Below the pieces are notes generated by a model that saw only the letters and a list, made by a program, of their open reading frames with translations, had not been told where the DNA came from and made no database searches. The position numbers were made by a program, and so were the translations under genes. This document shows, piece after piece, positions 1 through 8,071 of a stretch of 21,464 bases of DNA. The DNA comes from DATEAV01 sp964513155 (GTDB lineage: Bacteria; Chloroflexota; Anaerolineae; Anaerolineales; E44-bin32), in contig CAZEMA010000039.1 of assembly GCA_964513155.1 (NCBI GenBank), positions 1-21,464 on the forward strand, given 5' to 3'. Position 1 is the stretch's first letter; every line of letters starts with the position of its first letter.

Positions 1-41
1 CGCAGGAGGGAGTCAAGCCGGGGGAGGGGTGAGGTTCTGAA

Positions 42-72
42 GGAGGCGGGGGGCCTTCGGCCCCCCGCCTCC
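42..72. terminator. Very stable GC hairpin, possible terminator
   Basis: A perfect 14-bp inverted repeat (42-55 pairs with 59-72) surrounds a 3-nt TTC loop. It lies downstream of the minus-strand metF-like gene that ends at 205. Neither side has a clean run of T, so it is a weak intrinsic terminator at best. It could also end a plus-strand gene lying left of the window. Confidence 0.45.
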
Positions 73-83
73 TTGAGTTCCTC

Positions 84-136
84 CCCCTCTCCGCCACACT
101 CGGCTGTGTCGATGGCAACCTCACGGCGGAGAGGGG
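84..136. repeat. Intergenic inverted repeat with 12-bp arms
   Basis: The arm CCCCTCTCCGCC (84-95) pairs perfectly with 125-136 across a 29-nt loop. The block is flanked by repeated GGGGTGAGGT words (26-35 and 142-151). Together with the hairpin at 42-72 this makes 1-204 a non-coding, purine/pyrimidine-skewed repeat block. It may be a dispersed intergenic repeat, but only one copy lies in the window. Confidence 0.5.
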
Positions 137-204
137 TGAGGGGGTGAGGTCGAAGGTCTTGGTGAGTGCGGAGCATTTCTTGATCGAATCTGCGAAACAG
201 GAAA

Positions 205-1638
205 CTAGAGCACCGGCTTGGACAGACCGGATTCGCTGATTAGCCGGGGCACAATCTCTTCCCAATGAACGGCCATAATGTGCATGCCGCTCAGGCCCTT
301 GGTGTTCTTGAGCTTCTCGATAAGCTCCAGCGCAATGGCCACGCCCTCCTCTTGCGGGTCCTTGGCCTCGTCCATGCGCTTGACGATCTCGGGCGGCACG
401 ACTACGCCCGGGACATCCTCGGCCATGTAGTGGGCGGCCTTGGCGCTCTTGAGCGGGATCAAGCCTGCCAGAATGTGGACCCTGCCCAGGACGCCCCGCT
501 TGTCCACCGCTTCCAGCCATTCCAGGAACCGGGGATAGTGGAAGGCCGGCTGGGTCTGAATGAACTGCGCGCCGGCGTTGACCTTCTTCTCCTCACGGAT
601 GGCCTCAAAGCGAGGCTCAGCGGCATAGGGCGAGGCGGCAGCGCCGAGGAAGAACTGCGGCGGGTTCTTGATCTCGCGGCCGTCCAGGTAGATGCCTTCA
701 TCGCGCATCCGGCGCAGCATCCACAGGATATGGATGGCGTCCATGTCGTTCTGGACGGGATGTGGGTTGGGGACCGGGCCGAGTCGCAGGTGGTCGCCTG
801 TCAGGCACAGGATGTTGCGGATGCCCAGCGAGGCTGCGCCCATGACGTCGGCTTCGATGGCGTATCGATCGCGGTCGCGCCCCTGGAGCTGCATGACCGG
901 CTCGAGCCCGGTATCGAGGCACATTTTGGAGGAGACCAGGCTGCTGACCCGGGGTGAGGCGGAGGCGTTGTCGGTGAAGTTGGCGGCCGGGACCCACTCC
1001 TTCAGCAGATTGGCCTTCTTGACCATGGGGCCGGAGTTGACCGAGAGCGGAGGCGCGATCTCCGCCGTCACCGTGAAGCGGCCCGTCCGCAGGTGCCGCT
1101 CCAGGGTGGAGACGGGCTCGGTGTAGGCCGGCGGGTGGTACTTGGCGTCGCCCTTCCACCAGTCGGGCTGGCGAACGTCGTAGAAGAACTGGTTCCAAAC
1201 TCTGCCACGCTTCTCGGCGTTGAAGAAGTCGCCAAGGTGGAAGTCGTAGTTCCCTTTTCGCCACGAGCGAACCAGGTCGAGCCAGGTCTCGTGGCCGGCC
1301 CGACTGCCGTCGACCGGGGCCTGGACCTCGAGAAGACTATCGAGCCACCCCAGGCGCTCGGCGCGCTTGTAGATGGTGTACCAAGTACAGGCCCGGGTAG
1401 GATCGACGTAGCAGTGCTCGGGCGTTGAACCGCCGCAAGGGCCGTTGCGCAGGCCTTTGGGACAAGTCATCGGACAGACGAGGGCCGTCTCCTGCAGGAT
1501 GCAGTTGCCACACATCCGGCAGCCAAACAAGATCCCCTTGGTTGTCCTCTCGAAAGTGGTGAAAGCCCGGATGGCAAAGGGGTCCCGCGTGTAGGGGTAG
1601 AAGGGCGGCTGGTACCTTCGAGGGGAAAAGATAGGCAT
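205..1638 (-). CDS. metF: Methylenetetrahydrofolate reductase, fused MetV-like and MetF domains
   Basis: A 477-aa protein with two parts. Residues 1 to about 110 are a cysteine-rich module (Cys 40, 43, 46, 55, 59, 68, 76, 84; CRMCGNC then CPMTCPKG) like the MetV/MTHFR C-terminal family, probably binding an Fe-S cluster or zinc. From about 187 on it is a MetF-type TIM barrel: TAEIAPP carries the expected active-site Glu (about 193) and ILCLTGDH is the FAD/folate motif. The family converts methylene-THF to methyl-THF, for methionine synthesis or the methyl branch of the Wood-Ljungdahl pathway. The ATG at 1638 is preferred because AGGAG lies 8 nt upstream; the frame stays open to an ATG at 1728, but that start has no good ribosome site. 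No other folate gene is adjacent, so the pathway role is open. MetV and MetF are separate polypeptides in well-studied acetogens. Confidence 0.85.
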   Translation of the reverse strand: MPIFSPRRYQPPFYPYTRDPFAIRAFTTFERTTKGILFGCRMCGNCILQETALVCPMTCPKGLRNGPCGGSTPEHCYVDPTRACTWYTIYKRAERLGWLDSLLEVQAPVDGSRAGHETWLDLVRSWRKGNYDFHLGDFFNAEKRGRVWNQFFYDVRQPDWWKGDAKYHPPAYTEPVSTLERHLRTGRFTVTAEIAPPLSVNSGPMVKKANLLKEWVPAANFTDNASASPRVSSLVSSKMCLDTGLEPVMQLQGRDRDRYAIEADVMGAASLGIRNILCLTGDHLRLGPVPNPHPVQNDMDAIHILWMLRRMRDEGIYLDGREIKNPPQFFLGAAASPYAAEPRFEAIREEKKVNAGAQFIQTQPAFHYPRFLEWLEAVDKRGVLGRVHILAGLIPLKSAKAAHYMAEDVPGVVVPPEIVKRMDEAKDPQEEGVAIALELIEKLKNTKGLSGMHIMAVHWEEIVPRLISESGLSKPVL

Positions 1639-1891
1639 AGGGATGGCTCCTGGGTTGAGTGCAAGCGCAGCCGGGGGATGGGATCCGAGAGCAGACGGGC
1701 CCGACCCTCCGTTGGGTAACCATATCATCTAAAGCAGGGCGATCCGGACGCGACGCGTCCCGCACCTGCAGGCGAAGGTGCAAGGTTCGGTTCGATCTCC
1801 TCGGTTATGCTAACACCCAGGAAGCCGGACTCCCATTGCCGGAAGTCACTTGCGGGAAGGGACAATCTTCATCCCGGCATCGAGGGGGACT

Positions 1892-2017
1892 TAGGAGTGT
1901 GATGAAAAAGCCCTGCTTCCTGGGAGGAATTTGCATATGTGGTGGCTGGGGCTTCGCCTCAGCCACCCCTTATACGGTTCTCTTCTCCGGGCAAGGCGGG
2001 TTTTGATCACCCTGCTA
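1892..2017 (+). mobile_element. 126-bp palindromic MITE-like element, copy 1
   Basis: One of three related 126-bp units in the window (others at 7931-8056 and 21263-21388). It is bounded by TA on both sides. Its ends are inverted repeats (left GGAGTGTGATGAA, right GCAGGGTGATCAA read inward), and a central hairpin spans about 1934-1974. This copy is the most diverged: the outer part of the central stem has lost pairing, but the inner stem (1941-1952 with 1956-1967) still pairs. It encodes no transposase. TA boundaries suggest mobilisation by an IS630/Tc1-mariner-like transposase elsewhere; this is inference. The rest of 1729-2093 shows no gene. Confidence 0.8.
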
Positions 2018-2093
2018 GACCTCAGGCCCCGAAGGAAGGCACTCTCCGTGTGGGCAGTCCCGAAGGCCGCGATACAGCTGCGGTTTCAGACTC

Positions 2094-3116
2094 CTAGGGT
2101 AGCGGGCTGGGCGTGAATTGCCCGGGAGTGGCCGTTGCCACAACCGGCGTTGGCTCCGTGCCGGCCCATGGCCCGGTTCCGTACCACCAGGCAGCGGCCA
2201 TTGCGGCCGCCACGAGCGTGAGCAAGACGAGGATACTGACGCACGATCCCAACAGGAAGCGGATCCATCGGCCCAGCCGGGGCGTAGCGGCTCGCCCGGG
2301 TTTCTGGCCGTGGAGAGGGACCTGCAGAAGGATCACACTGATGTTGTCGTAGCCGCCTCGGTGGCGCGCCTTGTCGACGAGCATCTGGACGGCCCGGGCG
2401 GGGGATCGGCGATTCAGGATATCGGCGATCTCTGTGTCTTCGACAAGATCGGTCAAGCCGTCGCTACAGAGAAGCACGCGGTCGCCCGGCTGAAGCGGAA
2501 GCCCCTGGTTGGCTTCGGATTGCTCCGTGGTCTCCTCCTGGGAGAGGCGGAGCCGCAAGTCGGGCTGAGACTCCTGGAGGCTGCCTATGTGGCGGCGAAG
2601 GATGTGCGCGTTCGGGTGGCTATGGGCGGCCGAGGCGGGGATGATGTTGTGCTCGATGGCCTCCTGGACCCAGGTGTGATCGACAGTGAGCTGACGGAGC
2701 TGCCGGTCACGCAGGAGGTAGATCCGGCTGTCGCCCACGGACACCGTGTAGAGTCGCAGGCCGATGATCCAGGCGGCGCACAGGGTCGAGCCCATGCCCT
2801 CGCGGGCAGGCGACTCCGCAGCGGCACGCGCCACTGCCTGGGCGGCCTCCATCGTCGCTGCCTCCAGTTCGGCCGTCGGGTCGGCTCCGTCGAAGCGGGA
2901 CAATGCAGAGAGGAAGCTTTGAACGACGACCTCGGCGGCCACTTCGCCGGCTTGGTGGCCGCCAATCCCATCGGCGATCACTGCCACCAGGGCGGGATTG
3001 CCATCCGACTCCAAGCGATAGGCGGCCAGGTCGAGACGATCCTCGTTGTTCTTGCCCGCCTCCCCAGGGTGAGACAGAGCGGCGGCGAGAAGGTGGGGCG
3101 CGTTGGAGCGAATCAC
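2094..3116 (-). CDS. PP2C-family Ser/Thr protein phosphatase, C-terminally membrane anchored
   Basis: A 340-aa PPM/PP2C phosphatase that removes phosphate from Ser/Thr of proteins, with two Mn/Mg ions. Seen in order: NEDR (24-27), ADGIGGHQAGE (48-58), GMGSTLC (107-113), VGDSRIYLL (127-135), LLCSDGLTDL (215-224) and DNIS (257-260). The metal-binding acids (26, 49, 219, 257) are all present. A hydrophobic helix at about 285-312 is followed by a short Pro/Thr-rich tail, which suggests a cytoplasmic catalytic domain tethered to the membrane. The start is GTG at 3116, overlapping the stop of the upstream VWA-FHA gene (GTGA), so the two are translationally coupled. The natural partner would be a Hanks-type kinase, but none is in the window. 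No good terminator is visible downstream. Confidence 0.92.
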   Translation of the reverse strand: MIRSNAPHLLAAALSHPGEAGKNNEDRLDLAAYRLESDGNPALVAVIADGIGGHQAGEVAAEVVVQSFLSALSRFDGADPTAELEAATMEAAQAVARAAAESPAREGMGSTLCAAWIIGLRLYTVSVGDSRIYLLRDRQLRQLTVDHTWVQEAIEHNIIPASAAHSHPNAHILRRHIGSLQESQPDLRLRLSQEETTEQSEANQGLPLQPGDRVLLCSDGLTDLVEDTEIADILNRRSPARAVQMLVDKARHRGGYDNISVILLQVPLHGQKPGRAATPRLGRWIRFLLGSCVSILVLLTLVAAAMAAAWWYGTGPWAGTEPTPVVATATPGQFTPSPLP

Positions 3117-5110
3117 GGTTTCGGCTCCTGTTTCCTACGAGGTCGCCGAACCGGCCGATCCATGTCACTGGCCCTCTTGTGGGGCCTGGTTTCGGCAAAG
3201 GGTGAACTCCCTGTCCGGCCCGGGGAGGACGTCCCCGGCTCCGTCGGGCGCTGCAGGGTGCTAGGGGATGGGGCGGGGCGGATGAGGATATCCGGAGTCA
3301 GAGTCGCGGCGGTCAGACGGAAGCGAAACGCCACCCGGCCAAGGTGGATCAGGTCGCCGTGGCGCAGACGGCGGCCCTGGGTGGGCACCGGTTCGTAGTT
3401 CACCCAGGTTCCGGCCACGGATCCCTGGTCGCGCACAAGGTAGTCACCCCCCGCCTGCCGGATGATCCTGGCGTGCATGCCTGCCACTGAGGGGTCCTCG
3501 AGGACGACGGCTGCCAGGGAGGGGTCTCTGCCCAAGGTGAGGTCTCCCCCGGTGAGGGGAATGGGCTGTCCCTCCTCGCTGGCTGGACCGAGCCGGAGAA
3601 GACACGCATCCGGGGACGTGGATGCGGGCGGCTGCATCATCCCCGCTCGCTTGAGCTGGCCGCCTCGGTTGGTGACCGGCGTTGCCGGTGCCCGGGCGGG
3701 CCGTGCCCGTTGACGGCCAAGCGATACGAGTGCAATTGCAAGCACGATGCCGGAAACCAGAATGGCCAGGGCCGCGGTCAAGGGGCCGAGCGCGATGCGG
3801 AGAGCGGCCAGTCCTCTCGGCGGCGGCACCACCTCAACATAGATGGGGATGTCGGACGAGGTCCCTTGCAGACCGAGGGAGTCCACAACCACCGCTCGGA
3901 GCGTGTGGTTGCCCCCCTGCACGTAGGCCGATAGATCCCAGTCGAAGGACTCATAGGGTGGGAGCACACGCTCAAGGACGACCAGTCCGTCAACGACAAG
4001 CTGGCTGCCGGTAATTGGCCTGGGATGCCCATCGGGGAACGTGATCAGCAGGCGCAACGGCTGGGAGGTGGGCGGCGGGGTTTCCAGGGATAGGGCAGGG
4101 TCGTCAGACCGACGCTCGATCTGGGAAGGGGGACTGATAAAAGCCACTTCGGGTGGGCGGACCTCGATGTGGAACTGGACGGGCGTAGAGAGAACCTCTG
4201 CCTGTCCCGTCGTCAATCGAACCTGCAGGCTGTGGTCGCCAGAGGCGTTGAGGCCAGAGGTGTAGGAGAGCCGGTACTGTGTTCGCTGGCTAAGGATCTG
4301 CTCGGCAAGGGGAACCAGACCGGTGGCTGGGTCAAACAAGGTGAACCGGCCATTGGTCTGCTCAGCAAGCTGGCGCAGGCTGGCTGTTTCGGGAAGGTCG
4401 GCCGCCTCGGGCGGCCCGACAAGCACGGGGTAGAGAGCCGTGCCCGTCTCATTTGCCCGGGCGACGGCGTCCATCACAGGCGTCTCGGGGCCGGCGGTGA
4501 TGGTCGGCGTGATGAAAACGAGGAAGCTAGAGGTCCCCGGTGCCGGCGGAGGATCGGAGACGAAGTCGAGGCCCTGGAGTAGCAAGTCGAAGTCGGCAAT
4601 CTCGTCTCCGCCGGTCAACTCGAGGTCATCCAGGCTGGAGGCCAGGGTGGCCGCTGACGGGCTGTGCTCGACCAGGGCGCCATCGGTTGACACCAGGGTG
4701 AGATCGTCAACGCCGAAGGAAGCCGCGGCAGGCAGCTGCCACCACCCGAGCAGGGCCTGCCGCACGAAATCCAGGCGACTCCGACCCTGAGAATCGCGCA
4801 CCCGCATGCCTGGCGAAGTGTTGATGACGAACACCTGCCGCGTGCCTGTCTCGATTTCCTCGGCCTGCACGTCCGGGACGAGGTTGCCATCCTCCAGTAT
4901 CCCGAAGCTCCCTGCTGGTAGGCCGGCCAGCCGCATTCCGGCCTCGTCGGTCACCCCCACAAAGAGGCTCATCTGGGGGAACTGATCAACGATCGGCGCA
5001 TCGAGCCGAATGGCGATGGCCTGTTGGGCGGCTGCTGGGTCTGGCCAGGCCCAACCCATGACGAGTGTCGGCAGGAGAACAAGCCAGGCAAGGCGAGATC
5101 GGCTTGGCAT
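3113..5110 (-). CDS. Secreted VWA-like protein with transmembrane helix and C-terminal FHA domain
   Basis: A 665-aa membrane protein. Residues 1-29 are a signal peptide ending in PAAAQQ. A von Willebrand A-like domain covers about 90-275; its MIDAS position reads VINTSPG instead of the usual D-x-S-x-S, so metal binding may be lost. Beta-sandwich-like segments follow to about 430, a transmembrane helix spans about 436-464, and a cytoplasmic FHA domain spans about 520-600 (LTLGRD, then the SVAGMHARI His, then GTWVNYEPV). FHA domains bind phosphothreonine. The layout would link an outside ligand-binding part to a phospho-signal reader inside, and the overlapping downstream PP2C gene fits that. 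The ATG at 5110 was chosen for the signal peptide and the promoter 6 nt upstream; the in-frame extension to 5275 looks non-coding. Confidence 0.85.
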   Translation of the reverse strand: MPSRSRLAWLVLLPTLVMGWAWPDPAAAQQAIAIRLDAPIVDQFPQMSLFVGVTDEAGMRLAGLPAGSFGILEDGNLVPDVQAEEIETGTRQVFVINTSPGMRVRDSQGRSRLDFVRQALLGWWQLPAAASFGVDDLTLVSTDGALVEHSPSAATLASSLDDLELTGGDEIADFDLLLQGLDFVSDPPPAPGTSSFLVFITPTITAGPETPVMDAVARANETGTALYPVLVGPPEAADLPETASLRQLAEQTNGRFTLFDPATGLVPLAEQILSQRTQYRLSYTSGLNASGDHSLQVRLTTGQAEVLSTPVQFHIEVRPPEVAFISPPSQIERRSDDPALSLETPPPTSQPLRLLITFPDGHPRPITGSQLVVDGLVVLERVLPPYESFDWDLSAYVQGGNHTLRAVVVDSLGLQGTSSDIPIYVEVVPPPRGLAALRIALGPLTAALAILVSGIVLAIALVSLGRQRARPARAPATPVTNRGGQLKRAGMMQPPASTSPDACLLRLGPASEEGQPIPLTGGDLTLGRDPSLAAVVLEDPSVAGMHARIIRQAGGDYLVRDQGSVAGTWVNYEPVPTQGRRLRHGDLIHLGRVAFRFRLTAATLTPDILIRPAPSPSTLQRPTEPGTSSPGRTGSSPFAETRPHKRASDMDRPVRRPRRKQEPKP

Positions 5111-5116
5111 GCGATG

Positions 5117-5125
5117 ATTGTAGCA
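5117..5125 (-). promoter_or_regulatory. Extended -10 promoter, leaderless start for the VWA-FHA gene
   Basis: On the minus strand TGCTACAAT ends 6 nt before the ATG at 5110. This puts the expected transcription start at or next to the start codon, so the mRNA should have little or no leader and no Shine-Dalgarno. No good -35 is visible, as is usual for extended -10 promoters. The LysM gene at 18143 shows the same arrangement. Confidence 0.6.
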
Positions 5126-5236
5126 CGCGCCCAGGCCGCGTCTGGCCATACTTTGCAGTTGGCTTACAAAGCGCGCGCAGCAGTCGTGGCTCGGGCTATG
5201 ATAGGCACGTCGATACGGTAAGAAGGGTGGTCGAGT

Positions 5237-5410
5237 ATGCATTCGGAAAGTGAGGCCCTGATGACCGACACCCACCTCCAGGTAGAGACCGTAGATCCGG
5301 GGCTACCGGGACCGGTGCGCCTTGTGCGCTGGTTCCTCACGATCGGCTTCCTGGCGGTGCTGATCATCGAGGCCACCCTCGTGTGGCAGGCCTGGCAGGC
5401 ACTGTTCTAG
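5237..5410 (+). CDS. Small single-pass membrane protein, 57 aa, function unknown
   Basis: ATG at 5237 to TAG at 5410. The product has a polar N-terminus (about 30 residues, acidic), then a basic turn (VRLVRW), one hydrophobic helix (about 34-50, FLTIGFLAVLIIEATLVW) and a short end WQAWQALF. This is a typical small inner-membrane protein. A GAAGGGTGG ribosome-site-like stretch lies about 5-10 nt upstream; an internal ATG at 5261 with GAGG 5 nt upstream would give 49 aa. A TATGAT -10 at 5197-5202 could drive it. It is divergent from the VWA-FHA gene and followed by a strong plus-strand terminator, which supports a real transcript. I do not recognise the family. Confidence 0.6.
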   Translation: MHSESEALMTDTHLQVETVDPGLPGPVRLVRWFLTIGFLAVLIIEATLVWQAWQALF

Positions 5411-5774
5411 CCAGACCTGATCAGGGTCCCCCCGGTAAAGGCCGGACTGGGGCCCGCTTCCTTCGTCGGCCTCGAGGTTCCTGGCGTCGAGCCAGGCAAG
5501 CCTCTTGAGCCTCCCTCCGGCTGACCCTCCCGCGGACCCCCCCGTCCGACGGGAGGGTCTCTTCTTGGCTACTGACTGCCAGGTCCGTCTCGATGGGAAA
5601 CGGATGCGGGGCGACACCTCTGCCTCCCAACGGTCTGGACCGTTGCTGCGAGATCCTGCCGAGGAGCCCGGGGCACATACACGCTTCGTGTCTCTGAGGT
5701 CGTCTGCCCAATCAAGCTGAGCAAGTCGCCTTGGCTCTGGCCTGGTTCCATGAGAATTCGGGGGACTCGGGGGA
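5411..5774. other. Convergent intergenic region with several dyads
   Basis: No gene is supported in these 364 bases between the 57-aa gene (plus) and guaA (minus). They hold a CCTGATCAGG palindrome (5416-5425), the strong hairpin at 5523-5566 listed separately, and an operator-like palindrome at 5628-5645 (CAACGGTC, two bases, GACCGTTG). No clear guaA terminator is visible. Confidence 0.6.
5523..5566 (+). terminator. Intrinsic terminator of the small membrane protein gene
   Basis: The outer stem GACCCTCCCG (5523-5532) pairs with 5550-5559. It continues into an inner 5-bp stem CGGAC/GTCCG (5533-5537 with 5544-5548) across one bulged A. TCTTCTT follows at 5560-5566. The U-rich tail is only on the plus strand, so it acts on rightward transcription. 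Confidence 0.75.
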
Positions 5775-7331
5775 TCACTCCCACTCGATCGTGGCGGGGG
5801 GCTTGCTGGTGATATCGTAGACGACGCGGGTAATTTCGGGCACTTCGTTGACGATGCGCCGGCTGATCCGCGCCAGAAGGTCATGGGGCAGACGCGCCCA
5901 TTCGGCGGTCATGAAGTCGTCCGTGGCGACGGCGCGAAGGGCAACGGTCTCGCCGTATGTCCGCTGGTCGCCCATTACGCCAACCGAGCGAGTGGTTAAC
6001 AGGACGGCGAAGGCTTGAGCGGCGGATTGTTCGCCTGTTGCCTCTCGGCCGGTGCGGATCACCCCTGCCTGGCTGAGCTCGCTTGTCAGGATGTGGTCTG
6101 CCCTGCGTAGCCGGTCAAGCCGGTCGCGGGTGACTTCGCCGAGGCACCGCACCGCCAGGCCAGGGCCGGGAAAGGGCTGGCGCCAGACGAGCGACTCCGG
6201 TAGACCCAGCGCCAACCCGATGGCCCGCACCTCATCCTTGAACAGGTAGCGCAGGGGCTCGACCAGCTCGAGCGCAAGATCTTCGGGGAGGCCGCCGACG
6301 TTGTGATGGGTCTTGATGCGCGCCGCCACCCGTCGGTCTGGCCCGCTCGATTCGACCACGTCCGGATAGATCGTCCCCTGGACGAGGAAGCGTGCTTCGC
6401 CCAGACGGCGGGCTTCGGCCTCGAAGACCCGGATGAACTTCTCGCCGATGATGCGGCGCTTGGCTTCGGGTTCCAGAACTCCGGCAAGGGCCTGCAGGAA
6501 GGATCGGCTGGAGTCCACGCTTGCCAGCCGAGCCCCGAGGGTCTCGCGGAACGTCTGGATGACTTGCTCGGGCTCCCCCAATCGGAGGAGACCGGTGTCC
6601 ACGAAGATGCAGGTGAGCTGGTCGCCGATGGCGCGATGCACCAGCGCTGCCGCCACCGAGGAGTCGACCCCTCCGCTCACCCCGGCGACCACCGCACTGC
6701 GCCCGACCTGCTTGCGCACCCGCTCGATCGCGGAGGAGAGGATCGACTCGGGCGTCCAGTCAGTCTGTGCCCCGCAGATCTGCAGGACGAATGCCCCCAG
6801 GATTCGGCTCCCTTGCGGGGTGTGCCGCACCTCGGGGTGGAACTGCAGTCCAAAGTAGCGGCGTTCGAGGTCGCCCATGGCGGCGATGGGCGAGTTGTCC
6901 GAGCGGGCCAGCACCGTGAAACCGGAAGGAAGGGCCTCGATCCGATCCCCATGCGACATCCACACCGGTTGCCGTCCGGCCGAGAGCAGTGGATTTGGGG
7001 CGATGACCTCGATCTCCGCAAGCCCATACTCCCGCTGGGGAGAGGCAGCCACCTGCCCACCCAGGGCGTGCGTCATGGCTTGCATGCCATAGCAGATGCC
7101 GAGGATGGGCAAGCCGGACCGGAAAAGGTACGCCGGGACCTGCGGTGCCTCCGGCTCATAGACGGAAGCTGGCCCGCCAGAAAGGATGAACCCTTTAGGT
7201 TCGATTCTAAGGACCGTTTCAGGGGCCGTGTGGTGAGGGAAGAGTTCGGAATAGACGCCCGCTTCGCGCACCCGGCGGGCAATAAGCTGGGAGTATTGGG
7301 ATCCGAAGTCCAGAATGGCGATCGAATCCAT
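5775..7331 (-). CDS. guaA: GMP synthase (glutamine-hydrolysing)
   Basis: 518 aa, full family length. It makes GMP from XMP, ATP and glutamine in the cytoplasm, the last step of guanine nucleotide synthesis. The N-terminal class I glutamine amidotransferase has LGICYGMQ (nucleophile Cys80) and the FHPEV pair (His165, Glu167). The ATP-pyrophosphatase domain starts near 200 with SGGVDSS (219-225). The C-terminal dimerisation domain ends with the hallmark SKPPATIEWE. The start ATG lies 6 nt after the xpt stop, so the two form an operon: xanthine is salvaged to XMP by Xpt and aminated to GMP by GuaA. No truncation or missing key residue is seen. Confidence 0.98.
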   Translation of the reverse strand: MDSIAILDFGSQYSQLIARRVREAGVYSELFPHHTAPETVLRIEPKGFILSGGPASVYEPEAPQVPAYLFRSGLPILGICYGMQAMTHALGGQVAASPQREYGLAEIEVIAPNPLLSAGRQPVWMSHGDRIEALPSGFTVLARSDNSPIAAMGDLERRYFGLQFHPEVRHTPQGSRILGAFVLQICGAQTDWTPESILSSAIERVRKQVGRSAVVAGVSGGVDSSVAAALVHRAIGDQLTCIFVDTGLLRLGEPEQVIQTFRETLGARLASVDSSRSFLQALAGVLEPEAKRRIIGEKFIRVFEAEARRLGEARFLVQGTIYPDVVESSGPDRRVAARIKTHHNVGGLPEDLALELVEPLRYLFKDEVRAIGLALGLPESLVWRQPFPGPGLAVRCLGEVTRDRLDRLRRADHILTSELSQAGVIRTGREATGEQSAAQAFAVLLTTRSVGVMGDQRTYGETVALRAVATDDFMTAEWARLPHDLLARISRRIVNEVPEITRVVYDITSKPPATIEWE

Positions 7332-7337
7332 AGCCTG

Positions 7338-7910
7338 TCAATGGGCGAAGACGATCTTGCCTTCCGTCATGTCGGTGATGACGGCCAGGGACTCGATGGG
7401 GATTCCCAGATGGGCCAGGGCATCGCGTCCACCCTCAAAGGTCTTCTCGATGACAGCACCAACGCCGACGACCTTGGCGCCCGCGGCCTGTGCGAGCCGT
7501 ACCAGGCCGAGGATGGTCTGTCCCGTGGCAAGGAAGTCATCGATGATGAGCACCCGCTCCGAGGCCCCCAGGTACTCAGGGGAGACGATCAATTCCACAG
7601 TGCGGCCCTTGGTGTGAGAGGGCGCCAGCGTCAGGAAGATCTGGTCGGGCATGGTGATGGGCTTCGACTTGCGGGCGTAGACCACCGGGACGCCGAGGTG
7701 AATGGCGGTGGTGAGAGCCGGGGCGATGCCAGAGATCTCCGCCGTCAGGATCTTGGTGGCGTTGACCTTTGCCAACCGGCCGGCGAGCTCCTGGCCGCAG
7801 GCATCCATCAGCGCCGGGTCGACCTGGTGGTTGATGAATCCGTCCACCTTGAGGATTCCGCCACCCAGATTCCTGCCGTCCGTCAGGATGCGCAGTTTCA
7901 GATCGTCCAT
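7338..7910 (-). CDS. xpt: Xanthine phosphoribosyltransferase
   Basis: 190 aa, usual length for the Bacillus-type Xpt. It joins xanthine to PRPP, giving XMP for salvage. The PRPP-binding loop is VLIIDDFLATGQT (120-132). LKVDGFINHQVDP (20-32), ISGIAP (59-64) and GVPVVYARK (73-81) match the family closely, as does the C-terminal IESLAVI...EGKIVF. The ATG at 7910 fits the family N-terminus and has a GGTGAG ribosome site; a longer open frame to 8006 only translates the palindromic element and is rejected. It is first gene of the xpt-guaA operon. No purine riboswitch core was recognised in the leader, which instead contains element copy 2. Confidence 0.96.
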   Translation of the reverse strand: MDDLKLRILTDGRNLGGGILKVDGFINHQVDPALMDACGQELAGRLAKVNATKILTAEISGIAPALTTAIHLGVPVVYARKSKPITMPDQIFLTLAPSHTKGRTVELIVSPEYLGASERVLIIDDFLATGQTILGLVRLAQAAGAKVVGVGAVIEKTFEGGRDALAHLGIPIESLAVITDMTEGKIVFAH

Positions 7911-7930
7911 GTTGGTCTCACCGCCTGTCC

Positions 7931-8056
7931 TAGCAGGGCGATGAAGAGCCGCCTTGCCCGGAGAGTAGAAGCGTATATGTAGTGGTTGGGGTGAGGCCCC
8001 AACCACTACATATACGAATTCTTTCCACGAAGCAGGGCTCTTTCACCACACTCCTA
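7931..8056 (-). mobile_element. 126-bp palindromic MITE-like element, copy 2 (inverted)
   Basis: The reverse complement of this segment aligns end to end with copies 1 and 3, with the same 126-bp length and TA on both ends. Its central stem is perfect over 19 bp (7973-7991 with 7997-8015), keeping pairing at a position where it differs from copy 3 (A-T here, G-C there). It ends 20 nt before the xpt start codon, and the likely xpt promoter lies beyond its far end, so the element should be transcribed as part of the xpt-guaA leader. Confidence 0.85.
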
Positions 8057-8071
8057 GAGGTTTGCCTGTGG

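Noticed and set aside
2118..3398. A 426-codon plus-strand open frame opposite the PP2C gene.
   Set aside because: The minus strand holds a complete set of PP2C motifs; the plus frame has none and no ribosome site.
6303..7982. A 559-codon open frame on the plus strand opposite guaA and xpt.
   Set aside because: It is the antisense shadow of two unmistakable genes. Its translation has no recognisable domain, and long antisense frames are expected at this GC content.
7911..8006. An N-terminal extension of Xpt by 32 residues.
   Set aside because: The extra residues are translation of the palindromic element; similar peptides arise from copies 1 and 3. The family N-terminus and ribosome site fit the ATG at 7910.
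7911..8070. A guanine/purine riboswitch ahead of xpt.
   Set aside because: Expected by analogy with Bacillus, but the conserved three-way junction sequences are absent and the leader is occupied by the repeat element.
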